In this document: in pieces, positions 34,503-42,048 of the stretch
How positions within the stretch are numbered: the stretch's first letter is position 1
Layout of the letters: each line of letters starts with the position of its first letter
Origin: a virus
Virus record (IMG/VR): IMGVR_UViG_3300049491_000673
Location: 1 to 52,334 of that record
Strand: one strand, 5' to 3'
Length of the DNA stretch: 52,334 nt
The notes under the pieces: generated by a model
Databases searched by the model: none
What the model saw: the letters and a program-made list of their open reading frames with translations, nothing else
What the model was told of the DNA's origin: nothing
Program-made: the position numbers and the translations under genes

Positions 34503-35876
34503 TCATTCCTCTCCCGGAATCTTCAACTCTGGCATGGCAACGCCACCACCCGAAGTGAATCGTTCTAACATTTGCATATTGAGTGAAAGTTTGCGAGGCT
34601 TTTTGACGGCCTTCTGTCCTTTGGACTCACGTGCCTTGGCTTCCATTTTCTCGATCTCTGCCATACGAGTCCGAAGAACTTCAGGAACCGCGTTGCCCGA
34701 AGTCAGATATTTGTTGTAAAGCTCTTTGGTCGCGGAGTCACCACGACGAACCTTCGTATTCCCGCCATGGTTCGCTTTGAGGCCCATCACATGCTTGAGT
34801 GACTCAACCCGCTTATCCGACCAACTAACTTCCATCGATTGATTAAGCGACTTAAGCAATGACTCCATATGATGAGTCTCTGCTTGAGTGGACTTCCGTT
34901 GGCCACGGCCTTCGAGGGCTTCATGAATCAAAGCCATCATAGCATTGCCACTAGTTCCAGTGGCGAACTTGCCAGCTGATTCCGCCTTCTCAAACTTGTT
35001 GATATAGGCATCCATATCACGGGTGCCCATACGACTCGAATTAGCCATGGCGATTGAATGCAAGGCTGCCGTGATAGTCGCGGCATTGCCTTCCGGCTTG
35101 TTTTTCATCTTGCGGATGCGGATGATCGAGTCAGATTCTAGCTTGGCTAGAAGGCTGTGGAAAGCGACGAAGGACCATTCAGCCTTGCGACGCAGAGTCA
35201 GAAAAGCTTCTTTCAATTCCGCTTCATAGACGGCAGAGCGCAGATTGTGAATCGCGTCCAGCCGCAGAAGGCATTCAAAACCACGTTGCGCGGCCTTAGC
35301 CTCCTCGATCTGAGTCGGAGCTTCGTTACTCACTACCTTCAGGATACGGATAGCCCTGTCGGCCGTGACTCCATCCTCGTCCGATGCCGTCAATATCTTG
35401 AACCAATTGTCCGGCAGATTGTTGAGTCCAACTTGAAACTCAATCAGGAATGCCAATTTGGCCATGCTATTCGTCGAGGTTTGAATCTCCCGAATAGGCA
35501 CGAGTGAGTCGAATAGCAACTTTCCGGCGAGATAGGCGAAAAGCATTTTCGGCCCAATAGCATCGGACTTCATGACTCGCACGAGCGTGCTGTGATCATG
35601 ATGCAAGCGGAAGCATGGTGCAGGGCGCGAGGATTGCGCCCAATGCTGGAGTCCGAACTTTTCGGACAGATCGTCCGCACTGGCGAACGGCGAGCGATCC
35701 TGCTCGATTCGCAGGCAACGCATGATTTCGGCATCAGCGATAGTGCCGATGACGACTCCGGTCAACGAACAATGGGTTTTGTCCCAGTGTTCCTTACGAA
35801 TCAGCTCCAAAGCTTCCTCGCGAATCTTTCCACCCAATTCGGGTAGTTCTGGCATTTGAGGCATTTGTATTGACAT
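34503..35876 (-). CDS. Unknown protein, 457 aa
   Basis: 457 aa with AAGGATTCAAGTT before the ATG. It is helical, with a short Met/Pro-rich N-terminus (MSIQMPQMPELPELGGK) and a Lys-rich C-terminus (KKPRKLSLNMQMLERF) that may bind nucleic acid. C37, H79 and C88 are not arranged as a known motif. The gene sits directly before the helicase (3-bp gap), so it may load or partner it. Family not recognised. Confidence 0.6.
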   Translation of the reverse strand: MSIQMPQMPELPELGGKIREEALELIRKEHWDKTHCSLTGVVIGTIADAEIMRCLRIEQDRSPFASADDLSEKFGLQHWAQSSRPAPCFRLHHDHSTLVRVMKSDAIGPKMLFAYLAGKLLFDSLVPIREIQTSTNSMAKLAFLIEFQVGLNNLPDNWFKILTASDEDGVTADRAIRILKVVSNEAPTQIEEAKAAQRGFECLLRLDAIHNLRSAVYEAELKEAFLTLRRKAEWSFVAFHSLLAKLESDSIIRIRKMKNKPEGNAATITAALHSIAMANSSRMGTRDMDAYINKFEKAESAGKFATGTSGNAMMALIHEALEGRGQRKSTQAETHHMESLLKSLNQSMEVSWSDKRVESLKHVMGLKANHGGNTKVRRGDSATKELYNKYLTSGNAVPEVLRTRMAEIEKMEAKARESKGQKAVKKPRKLSLNMQMLERFTSGGGVAMPELKIPGEE

Positions 35877-35909
35877 AACTTGAATCCTTGTCTAAATGAA
35901 TACGCGGTT

Positions 35910-36131
35910 TTAGCCGCGCGTGCTAGTGGCGAAAAGTGCAGGCTTAGATGTAGCGGGAATTGAATCAGCGTGTGGAGTAATCACCACGTCAATATCGTTG
36001 CGGCAGGCCCACATAAGAGTGTCCGTGAGTCGGCGAACATGGGTTGCTGACTTCAGATTCAGGATGAACGTGAAGTCTTGATTCGCATGTGCGTATGCGA
36101 GTTTGATTGTTGTCTTTTCGCGATCAGACAT
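35910..36131 (-). CDS. Hypothetical protein, 73 aa
   Basis: Start at the ATG at 36131 (MSDREKTTIKLAYAHANQDFTFILN), which overlaps the end of the upstream gene and follows GGAG by 10 bases; the frame is open further upstream. It has an alpha/beta pattern with strand FTFILNLKS and strand DIDVVITP. No family is recognised. Confidence 0.5.
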   Translation of the reverse strand: MSDREKTTIKLAYAHANQDFTFILNLKSATHVRRLTDTLMWACRNDIDVVITPHADSIPATSKPALFATSTRG

Positions 36132-36546
36132 TGGAGTCAGGCTCCATGTTCGCACGACGCATTCCGTCATACATCAACACGCGAAAAAGAGCCATTTGTG
36201 ACTCCTTGTTGATGTCATACATGAATTGCATCCAAGAGACCGGACGACCGAGATTGACCCATGATTCATAGGCCATTCGTGCATCATGTTGGCACTTGAT
36301 TGATTCCGCGATCATTTGCGGGAGTCGTTCATCGGCCGCGCGCACCCACGCGCGACGGTCTGAAGCATATTTCATTCGATCATTATAGGCCATTTTGAGT
36401 CCTTCATGAATAAAGCTTTGAGTCATAAGAAGCAAAGCCCGGTTGAGTCGAATCGATTTAGGGCGAGATTGCCCGCCCCTATTATGCACGAAACGCAAGG
36501 TTGTGTCAATCCCAAATTGCACGGAAAGGTTGCGAAACTTTCCCAA
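36124..36546 (-). CDS. Hypothetical protein, 140 aa, TTG start
   Basis: The best start is TTG at 36546, with AAAGGGGAACAAAA before it; the next ATG (about residue 41) has no Shine-Dalgarno, and the N-terminal FRNLSVQFGIDTTLRFVHNRGG looks coding. The body is helical and Met/Arg/Gln-rich. Function unknown. Confidence 0.55.
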   Translation of the reverse strand: MGKFRNLSVQFGIDTTLRFVHNRGGQSRPKSIRLNRALLLMTQSFIHEGLKMAYNDRMKYASDRRAWVRAADERLPQMIAESIKCQHDARMAYESWVNLGRPVSWMQFMYDINKESQMALFRVLMYDGMRRANMEPDSNV

Positions 36547-36566
36547 TTTTGTTCCCCTTTTGTTCT

Positions 36567-37562
36567 TTAGGGCTCCTCCTTGGATTCAAACCCACTCATT
36601 AGAGTTTCAAGGCTGAGGCCAGCTTGATTCTCAATCGCCGCTCGCATGATCTGTTTTGCGGATTGCTTGTTGGATTTTGCTTTTGATTCAAACACTTCCA
36701 TGCTCTGGCGCCTGGCTTCGGCGAGAATCTCTTGTCGAAAATGCCCCTCGTCGAGTGCAAGCGTTGATTCCCAGTTCAGTTTCCGATCGATCCCCTCGTC
36801 GAACATATTCGCGCAGACAGAGTATCGTCTTGCCCATTCCTGCAAGCTGCCCTCGTTGATGAATCGAAACATTAGCCGTCGCACATTGTAGAATTGGTTG
36901 CGATAGCTCTGCGGTGTGATTCGACTCAACTGTATCATACCATGCTCTGCCAGATTCTCATACGGAGTCCGAAAGCTGATGTTCATGCCCGGCAAAGACC
37001 ATTGAATCGCACCGAAATCCCAGCCCGATCCTTCCTCGGCCCACATAGGAGGAATACCAACTGACTCACCGTAAGGTTGTCGGCCCCTATTTACATCGAC
37101 CCAGGTCTTTGGATTCAACTGGCCGTCATGGATCGTGTCAATGATATCACCGTCAGCCGCTTCGGCAATGTAGATCGAGCCCCATCGGATTCGGTCATGA
37201 GCATCCCTAATATGTGCTTTGGAGTTTCGAATCAGAGATGATTGCACATTATCCATGGACAGCAGCTTGGGTAGAAAGGGAAGGATGAATCGACCTTCCG
37301 ATGCTCGAAACGGATAGTAGCCTTTGCCATAGTCTCCGACCCAGCCTCCGATCGGCTCCATCGAACATAGACTCGCCCATGCTAAAAAGGTGATTGGTCT
37401 AGGTCGAGGGATTCCATCATCAGCAAAAAAGTGCTGACCATGAGCAATCGCTGCGTCTGACATAAGGTTGTTCTGAAAGTTCACTGCATGAAGTTCGAGT
37501 CCAAGCATCATCATGGACTTCATCCAATGTCCGATCGTAAATGGCACGGTGATTTTCACCAT
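36567..37562 (-). CDS. Unknown protein, 331 aa
   Basis: 331 aa; AAGGAGTCAAAGTA precedes the ATG, which overlaps the previous stop (TAATG). Aromatic- and Gly-rich central region (GGWVGDYGKGYYPFRASEGRFILPFLPKLL, WGSIYIAEAADGDIIDTIHDG, GWDFGAIQWSLPGMNISF), with a helical Arg/Lys/Gln-rich C-terminus. It could be an enzyme or a structured DNA-binding protein. Nothing decisive is visible. Confidence 0.6.
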   Translation of the reverse strand: MVKITVPFTIGHWMKSMMMLGLELHAVNFQNNLMSDAAIAHGQHFFADDGIPRPRPITFLAWASLCSMEPIGGWVGDYGKGYYPFRASEGRFILPFLPKLLSMDNVQSSLIRNSKAHIRDAHDRIRWGSIYIAEAADGDIIDTIHDGQLNPKTWVDVNRGRQPYGESVGIPPMWAEEGSGWDFGAIQWSLPGMNISFRTPYENLAEHGMIQLSRITPQSYRNQFYNVRRLMFRFINEGSLQEWARRYSVCANMFDEGIDRKLNWESTLALDEGHFRQEILAEARRQSMEVFESKAKSNKQSAKQIMRAAIENQAGLSLETLMSGFESKEEP

Positions 37563-38317
37563 TACTTTGACTCCTTCACACCCATCATCAGAGCCTTGAA
37601 CGTAATCTCGCTCATAGGCATCTCCTGATTCAGCCTGCGCATAGAATCTATGAGTGATTCAAACTTCTTGTGAATCCACGCGTTGAGGTCATAGCTGGCA
37701 TTCACACGAAGGAATCTAGGGAAAGACTGGCCTTGGACTCGCTTGTGGACGAGCAGTTCCTGTTGATCGAGGAAGTAGAACACGCAAGCGGCGACCACCA
37801 ATGGCGTGTTCGTGCAAGTCGTGAGTAGATTCACCATATCTGAGAATGTTCCGACTCGAGTTCGATTGTCAACCTCGACAATGCCTCTGGCGATCTCATC
37901 GGACTTGACAATGGCAATCTCATCTCGGCTGAACCGATCCCAGAATTCGATATGGACTCCAAATAGCCTCGTCGATGTGCGAGTGCTGAAGTCATCTTGG
38001 ATAGTTAAACCGTATCGCTCTGATTCTTCCAGATACATCCTCCGCTTCTCCATCGGCATATAGGGCAGCTTGGCTCGATCGCAGAACAGTATCCATGCTG
38101 GTTCTGATTCAAGTGGCAGAAGCACGTGGGTCATGCCACGGCCCATAATGATCTTGAACAGTTCCATACAAGCCTGATTCAGGCCCATGTACCTCATCAT
38201 CTTGCCTTGCTCATTCGGCGACGGCGATCGATCGCGTTGAGCATGGTAGTTCACGGGAGTCGATTGCAATTCGCCGAATAGATTATCCAGCATTTTCTTT
38301 GGGTCATAGTCGGCCAT
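37562..38317 (-). CDS. Unknown protein, 251 aa
   Basis: 251 aa; AGAAGGTTTGATTCC precedes the ATG. Alpha/beta protein with ITVL-type strands (HVLLPLESEPAWILFCDRAKLPYMPMEKRRMYLEESERYGL, FGVHIEFWDRFSRDEIAIVKS). Coupled to the 331-aa gene by a 1-bp overlap, so the two probably act together. Not recognised. Confidence 0.6.
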   Translation of the reverse strand: MADYDPKKMLDNLFGELQSTPVNYHAQRDRSPSPNEQGKMMRYMGLNQACMELFKIIMGRGMTHVLLPLESEPAWILFCDRAKLPYMPMEKRRMYLEESERYGLTIQDDFSTRTSTRLFGVHIEFWDRFSRDEIAIVKSDEIARGIVEVDNRTRVGTFSDMVNLLTTCTNTPLVVAACVFYFLDQQELLVHKRVQGQSFPRFLRVNASYDLNAWIHKKFESLIDSMRRLNQEMPMSEITFKALMMGVKESK

Positions 38318-38321
38318 GGAA

Positions 38322-39233
38322 TCAAACCTTCTTTTCGATAGCAGTCTGCTCTGGCCAGATGATCTTGGTCAGAAACGGATATGCGGTTTTGAATGAATCC
38401 TCGACCAACTGCATAGCATTTATCTCGAACATGGCTTTGATTTCGAGCGCAACGAGTCCAACCTCCGCAGCGGTGATCTGTATCTGATCCGCATAGACCA
38501 CCTTATCCGTGGCATATATCTTGAATCTGTATTCATAGTGATTTGGATTCAAAAGCTCATGAATTGCTTTGCGGAATGTCACGAGATGCAGAGCATAGCT
38601 GGCTAGTTCTGACTCAAACTGTAGATTCGGCCCGCCGTTAATCGACTGCACCATGGCATCGAACAGGGCTTTCAGCGCCTTATCCTTGTGAATCGGATAC
38701 AGTTCGTAGTTCATACTGTGCTTGCTTTGAGTCATGAGCAGAATTCGGATCGGATGATATAGCTTGACTCCCCATGAATCCTCGCTCACCGGCTCATCCG
38801 TAAACGGCACGCAGAACTCCTCCATGGCTATGCACGCTGCGGTGGAACCGAAGGTGAGTCTAGCCAGCCCAGCCTTCTGTTGATTCAGCTCGTCGTCCAG
38901 ACTCTCCATCTGCTCACGCAACTCTTGCTTTTGACGCAGTATGGTCAATTCAGCCTGAGTCCTCGGCCACCAATCGAACTCTGCTTTCCTCTGCTCGACG
39001 GTCATATCTCTGACTCTGGCTACAAACTCCCGCCGAATGTAGACTCTCTCCCTGTCTATATCCTCGATCAAATACTCTTCTGGAATCCTGTTGTTATCCA
39101 CCAACCTCTGCATCTGATCCTTGCTGATCTTCCACAGCCTTGCTGCCGTCGCTCTGCGAATCCCGTGCAACTTCACCTGTGCCCGCTGCTGCACAAGAGT
39201 CTCCATGCGCTTGATTTCTGGTACATCGTTCAT
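38322..39233 (-). CDS. First leftward gene; unknown, HTH-like N-terminus
   Basis: 303 aa, the first gene behind the promoter at 39350-39379; AGGAGTGAGTCACA precedes the ATG. Residues about 16-72 (AQVKLHGIRRATAARLWKISKDQMQRLVDNNRIPEEYLIEDIDRERVYIRREFVARVRDM) resemble an excisionase/MerR-like winged HTH. A charged helix (RQKQELREQMESLDDELNQQKAGLA) and a C-terminal domain follow. As the first early product, a DNA-binding regulator or replication initiator is possible. Confidence 0.6.
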   Translation of the reverse strand: MNDVPEIKRMETLVQQRAQVKLHGIRRATAARLWKISKDQMQRLVDNNRIPEEYLIEDIDRERVYIRREFVARVRDMTVEQRKAEFDWWPRTQAELTILRQKQELREQMESLDDELNQQKAGLARLTFGSTAACIAMEEFCVPFTDEPVSEDSWGVKLYHPIRILLMTQSKHSMNYELYPIHKDKALKALFDAMVQSINGGPNLQFESELASYALHLVTFRKAIHELLNPNHYEYRFKIYATDKVVYADQIQITAAEVGLVALEIKAMFEINAMQLVEDSFKTAYPFLTKIIWPEQTAIEKKV

Positions 39234-39349
39234 TGTGACTCACTCCTATGGGTGTTTGTATTCCATACTAATATCATATCGTTTGTGCGAACGAATAGTT
39301 TGATCAGACTCCTTAGTATCTGAGTCATGGTCATTGGATTCGAGGGAGC

Positions 39350-39379
39350 ATTGTAGTCGAAGAATAGAAGGTTTGTCAA
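39350..39379 (-). promoter_or_regulatory. Sigma70-type leftward early promoter
   Basis: On the minus strand TTGACA (39379-39374) and TACAAT (39355-39350) are separated by 18 bases. This is a near-consensus promoter 117 bases upstream of the first leftward ATG. The leader contains a dyad, TCGTT(N6)AACGA, at 39279-39294. Host RNA polymerase should start here, which fits the absence of a phage RNA polymerase gene. Confidence 0.75.
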
Positions 39380-39504
39380 GGTGTTTGTTGGGAAATTAGT
39401 TGAAGGCGTTTGAGTCAAAGTCAGAAAGTGAGTGCGGCCCCAGCCGCTCCCTGCTCCTGCTGTTTTGATTCCAGTTGCGGTTGAGCATGAGATGTCCGGT
39501 AGCG

Positions 39505-39553
39505 TTACGCACAGTTTCACGTTCAATATGACTCATGAAAGTTTTACGCACAG
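39505..39553. repeat. Direct repeat pair TTACGCACAG
   Basis: TTACGCACAG occurs at 39505-39514 and 39544-39553, 39 bp apart, followed by a third TTACG. It may be a protein-binding site in the control region. Confidence 0.5.
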
Positions 39554-39670
39554 CTTTACGATGGCAGCGAATCCGGGATCGGCTAGGGTGCAGGCACGAG
39601 GATGAATCCAATAGCGCAGACGGCTGATGGGGCAGGCCCGGATGAGTCCGGCACTACGCAAGCGGGTGAT

Positions 39671-39837
39671 TGTAACAAGAAAAAGGTGCGCGAGGGCTCT
39701 ATATATAAAGGGGATAAGGCCCTTATTAAAATGGTCATTGTCTATGTAAACAATACGTAAACCAGAACAATGACCGTTACACGAAGGCCCTTATACGAGT
39801 CTGCATGGGTGCATACGCGCACTTTTTTCTTGTTACA
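39671..39837. repeat. 167-bp element with 22-bp inverted ends
   Basis: The left arm 39671-39692 (TGTAACAAGAAAAA...TGCGCG) and the inverse of 39816-39837 agree at 21 of 22 positions. Inside, GGTCATTGT (39733-39741) and ACAATGACC (39767-39775) form a second inverted pair, and AAGGCCCTTAT occurs twice in direct orientation. A leftward promoter-like pair (TTGTTT-17-TTTAAT) spans 39753-39725. Candidates are a replication origin, a divergent control element or a MITE-like insertion; I see no target duplication. Confidence 0.7.
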
Positions 39838-39865
39838 CAGACCTTGACTCGTAGAACATGAATCC

Positions 39866-39911
39866 ATCTGCGGTTCGAGATTTGATTCCAATGCGGTTTG
39901 ATCTGCGGTTC
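39866..39911. repeat. Direct repeat pair ATCTGCGGTTC
   Basis: Exact 11-bp copies at 39866-39876 and 39901-39911 (35 bp apart), with a partial copy (TGCGGTTTGATC) between them. Confidence 0.5.
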
Positions 39912-40017
39912 AGCCTCGGCTCCTCGGCGGCCCGGCGCCGGCCGGTATGGTTAACGCGACCGTGAACGAATCCAGAACGCCACGCTAAGGCCCCTAGCAG
40001 GCCCGTCAGACGCCGAG

Positions 40018-40091
40018 CGAGTCCGCAGGCCATAGGATTGCCTCCTGATCGATGTTCCGCAAGCGTTCACGTTTGATCGAGTCCGCAGGCC
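40018..40091. repeat. Direct repeat pair CGAGTCCGCAGGCC
   Basis: Exact 14-bp copies at 40018-40031 and 40078-40091, 60 bp apart. The core GAGTCCGCA also occurs inside genes at about 40556 and 41465. Confidence 0.55.
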
Positions 40092-40147
40092 CAATGCGCG
40101 CCGATCGATCGAAGGCTGATCGAAAGGCGATCGACCGCCGAGACCGA

Positions 40148-40185
40148 AGGCCAGGACGAAAATTGATACGATTAGGCCAGGACGA
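40148..40185. repeat. Direct repeat pair AGGCCAGGACGA
   Basis: Exact 12-bp copies at 40148-40159 and 40174-40185, 26 bp apart and about 125-160 bp upstream of the first rightward gene. They are candidate activator or operator sites. Confidence 0.5.
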
Positions 40186-40308
40186 TTTGCGACATGGAAC
40201 CCGCAGATCACTTGACTTTCAGGCCCAAAACGCCGACACTTTTCTTGCGGGCGACGCACGCCCGGAAACAGGCCATTCAGGCCAATTGACTCAGAAGGAC
40301 TAACCACC

Positions 40309-41322
40309 ATGGCGAAACAGCCAAACAAGACCGACTCGACCGAAAGCACGGAAACCGGCAGCAATGCCGAACTCGACCAGATCGACCAGACCTTGCAGCA
40401 AGGCGAAGGCGAAGGCTCGACCGAAGGCGAAGGTTCGACCGACTCGACCACGCAGACCGCGCCCGTCTATTCCAATGGCACGACCGACGCCGCGATCATC
40501 GCGAGCGTGAAGAAGGCAATCGGCGGAACCAAGGAAGAAGTCCGCAAGGTGTTTGAGTCCGCAGCCGTAGCGCAACCGGCATTCGACGCCGCCGCCGCAA
40601 TCGCGAGGACCATCAATCTCCCCGTGAAACAGAACGACATTCCCGCAGGAATGCAGGCTGTTGTGGCTGTTGTGGGTGCTCGACTCACCAATGAGACCAC
40701 CAAGAAGAAAGACACAGCGATCCGCGCGCTTGTCATGTTCCCGCTTCCATCGTCCGACGCATTCATGGAGGACGAGAAAGGAATCCAGTGGGTACGCAAG
40801 CTGATCGAGAAGGAGGCCGCCCACGTTGCATTCCGCGCGCTACGCAACGCCGAAGGCCCCGAAGAACTGTTGCTTGCGGCCGAAGGAATGCCCGCCGATG
40901 TTTCGTCCTACGTCGAGCAGTACAACGCGGGCGATGGACTCGACACGACGACGTTTGATATCGTTTGGCCCGCCGTTCGCGAGCACATCAAGAGCAAGAG
41001 CCCGAAGCTTGTGGCGACGTTCAGCCCGAAGGCGGAAATGCTCAAAGGCATTCGTTCCAAGCAGTACGCCGAATCGACGCCGGAATTGCAGCCGCTGGAG
41101 AAGATCGACCTCTTTAACTACATCGCCAAACTCTGCATTTTCGTCGCCGACAACTACATTAACGAGGAGACCAAGCAGGCCGAGCCGCTCGATTCGACCG
41201 AGATTGCCGCTTGGATTGCCAACCGCGCAACCTACGTTCCCGCCGTGCGCGCCACGCCCGAAAAGGACTTTGGCGCTATCGCCGGACTCGACCTCAACAA
41301 TCTGTTGGGCAACATAGGCTGA
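40309..41322 (+). CDS. Abundant early protein of unknown function, 337 aa
   Basis: 337 aa; AGAAGG lies upstream of the ATG. Residues 1-50 are low-complexity Thr/Ser/Glu/Gly/Gln (STEGEGSTDSTTQ). An Ala-rich helical body follows, then LDLNNLLGNIG at the C-terminus. Third positions are strongly C/G (GCC GCC GCC GCA ATC GCG), unlike most leftward genes, which suggests high expression tuned to a GC-rich host. It is the first gene on the rightward arm and has a hairpin terminator after it. No family is recognised; a host-takeover or DNA-coating role is conceivable. Confidence 0.7.
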   Translation: MAKQPNKTDSTESTETGSNAELDQIDQTLQQGEGEGSTEGEGSTDSTTQTAPVYSNGTTDAAIIASVKKAIGGTKEEVRKVFESAAVAQPAFDAAAAIARTINLPVKQNDIPAGMQAVVAVVGARLTNETTKKKDTAIRALVMFPLPSSDAFMEDEKGIQWVRKLIEKEAAHVAFRALRNAEGPEELLLAAEGMPADVSSYVEQYNAGDGLDTTTFDIVWPAVREHIKSKSPKLVATFSPKAEMLKGIRSKQYAESTPELQPLEKIDLFNYIAKLCIFVADNYINEETKQAEPLDSTEIAAWIANRATYVPAVRATPEKDFGAIAGLDLNNLLGNIG

Positions 41323-41334
41323 CACGCGAAAGAC

Positions 41335-41356
41335 CCCGGCGCGCAAATGCGCCGGG
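41335..41356 (+). terminator. Hairpin after the 337-aa gene
   Basis: CCCGGCGC (41335-41342) pairs with GCGCCGGG (41349-41356) around GCAAAT, 12 bases after the stop. Only a weak T-rich stretch follows, so it is probably a partial terminator or 3' protector. Confidence 0.55.
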
Positions 41357-41389
41357 CTTCACTCATTCACACAAGGATTGATTCTCCCA

Positions 41390-41524
41390 ATGACCCGCGT
41401 TCCCGCAGACTTCTATGACATCACGCCAGAGCAGCGAGCCGCTATGATCGAGCGGCGCACGTTTGAGTCCGCATGTTGCGGGAACTCAGGCGCGCCGAAC
41501 GCTGGCCACTCACACAGGCGCTAA
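41390..41524 (+). CDS. Small early protein, 44 aa
   Basis: ATG at 41390 after AAGGATTGATTCTCCCA. The sequence begins MTRVPADFYDITPEQRAAMIERR and ends Gly/His/Arg-rich. The DITPEQRAAMIERR segment looks like a short helix. The end overlaps the start of the membrane peptide at 41473 in another frame. Coding status is likely but not certain. Confidence 0.45.
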   Translation: MTRVPADFYDITPEQRAAMIERRTFESACCGNSGAPNAGHSHRR

Positions 41525-41580
41525 TCTATAGTGTGGCTGGAATCATCGCACTTGCTTTGCTTGGATTCCTATCCCATTAA
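41473..41580 (+). CDS. 35-aa single-span membrane peptide
   Basis: The ATG at 41473 (TTTGAGTCCGC upstream) opens a 35-aa frame. It has a basic N-terminus (MLRELRRAERWPLTQ) followed by a hydrophobic helix (ALIYSVAGIIALALLGFL) and stop. The basic-then-hydrophobic layout suggests an inner-membrane peptide with its N-terminus inside. In an early block such peptides often inhibit host functions or superinfection. It overlaps the 44-aa frame by 52 bases. Confidence 0.5.
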   Translation: MLRELRRAERWPLTQALIYSVAGIIALALLGFLSH

Positions 41581-41587
41581 TGCGTCA

Positions 41588-41615
41588 CCGGCGGAGGCAA
41601 TCCCGCCCCCGCCGG
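41588..41615 (+). terminator. GC-rich hairpin before the 83-aa gene
   Basis: CCGGCGG (41588-41594) pairs with CCGCCGG (41609-41615). No T-run follows. Confidence 0.35.
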
Positions 41616-41640
41616 AACCACTCGACAAGGACTCGACCCT

Positions 41641-41892
41641 ATGACGAAAGCACTTGCTAACTACCGCTTGAACCGTGACGCTTACGAGATCGAGCGTCAC
41701 AACCCATCGCATTCAATCGAATCCGTGAACATCACGCGCGAAGTGACCGAGCGACTTGCTACCATTCAAGACGCCCTCGACCTTCACGCCGTCATCATGG
41801 TTCAGATCGAAGGCCGCGACATGATGCGCGAGCGAATCCGTCAGGCCGAGGACGCATGGCAAGACTTACTTGCACTTTACTTTGAGTCCTAA
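41641..41892 (+). CDS. Hypothetical early protein, 83 aa
   Basis: 83 aa; AAGGACTCGACCCT precedes the ATG. Predominantly helical and charged (NITREVTERLATIQDALDLHAVIMVQIEGRDMMRERIRQAEDAWQDLLALYFES), possibly a small coiled coil. It is the last gene of the early rightward block and sits immediately before the iteron-like repeats. Confidence 0.6.
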   Translation: MTKALANYRLNRDAYEIERHNPSHSIESVNITREVTERLATIQDALDLHAVIMVQIEGRDMMRERIRQAEDAWQDLLALYFES

Positions 41893-41907
41893 CGCGAATG
41901 CTTGGCG

Positions 41908-41997
41908 CAAGTATAGTTTTGCTTGCGCCAAGTATAGTTTTACTTGTGCCAAGTATACTTTGAACCGAGTCAAGTATAGTTTGGGCCACTATACTTG
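41908..41997. repeat. Iteron-like array, 21-bp period
   Basis: CAAGTATAGTTT (third copy CAAGTATACTTT) begins at 41908, 41929, 41950 and 41971, exactly two helical turns apart. The first three copies form dyads CTTG-N3-CAAG with the bases before them. The fourth pairs with an inverted copy ACTATACTTG at 41988-41997, giving 10-bp arms and a 7-base loop. The array could bind a replication initiator or a repressor such as the HTH protein at 29813. Confidence 0.8.
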
Positions 41998-42048
41998 TCT
42001 TTACTCTGATTCTACTTGATACAACTAGGAGTTGAGTCGCCCATAAAT

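Larger units (their letters stand above)
39234..40308. other. Divergent control region, about 1.07 kb non-coding
   Basis: It lies between the leftward and rightward early genes. It holds the promoter at 39350-39379, the 167-bp inverted-repeat element at 39671-39837 and several pairs of short direct repeats. It also carries about 17 GANTC sites. An open frame at 40052-40303 (83 aa, Arg-rich, no Shine-Dalgarno) runs across the direct repeats and is probably not a gene. I found no convincing rightward promoter; TTGACT at about 40214 lacks a good -10. Confidence 0.6.

Noticed and set aside
34441-38500. Rightward open frames opposite the early genes
   Set aside because: They mirror the leftward genes, lack ribosome sites and have no recognisable composition.
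39230-39526. 98-aa leftward frame overlapping the first leftward start (ATGA)
   Set aside because: Thr/Asn-rich and not protein-like; it contains the promoter at 39350-39379, and the 303-aa gene has its own strong Shine-Dalgarno.
40052-40303. 83-aa Arg-rich rightward frame before the 337-aa gene
   Set aside because: It has no Shine-Dalgarno, runs through two sets of direct repeats and has a composition explained by GATCGA-rich DNA; regulatory DNA is more likely.
41908-41960. Tandem sigma70 promoters built from TATAGT in each repeat
   Set aside because: No -35 hexamer lies 16-18 bases upstream of any TATAGT copy; available TTG-type words are at 9-10 or 25 bases.
41908-41997. CRISPR-like array
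   Set aside because: Repeats are 12 bp with 9-bp gaps, no spacers of normal length and no cas operon; the Cas4-like nuclease is a stand-alone recombination-type gene.
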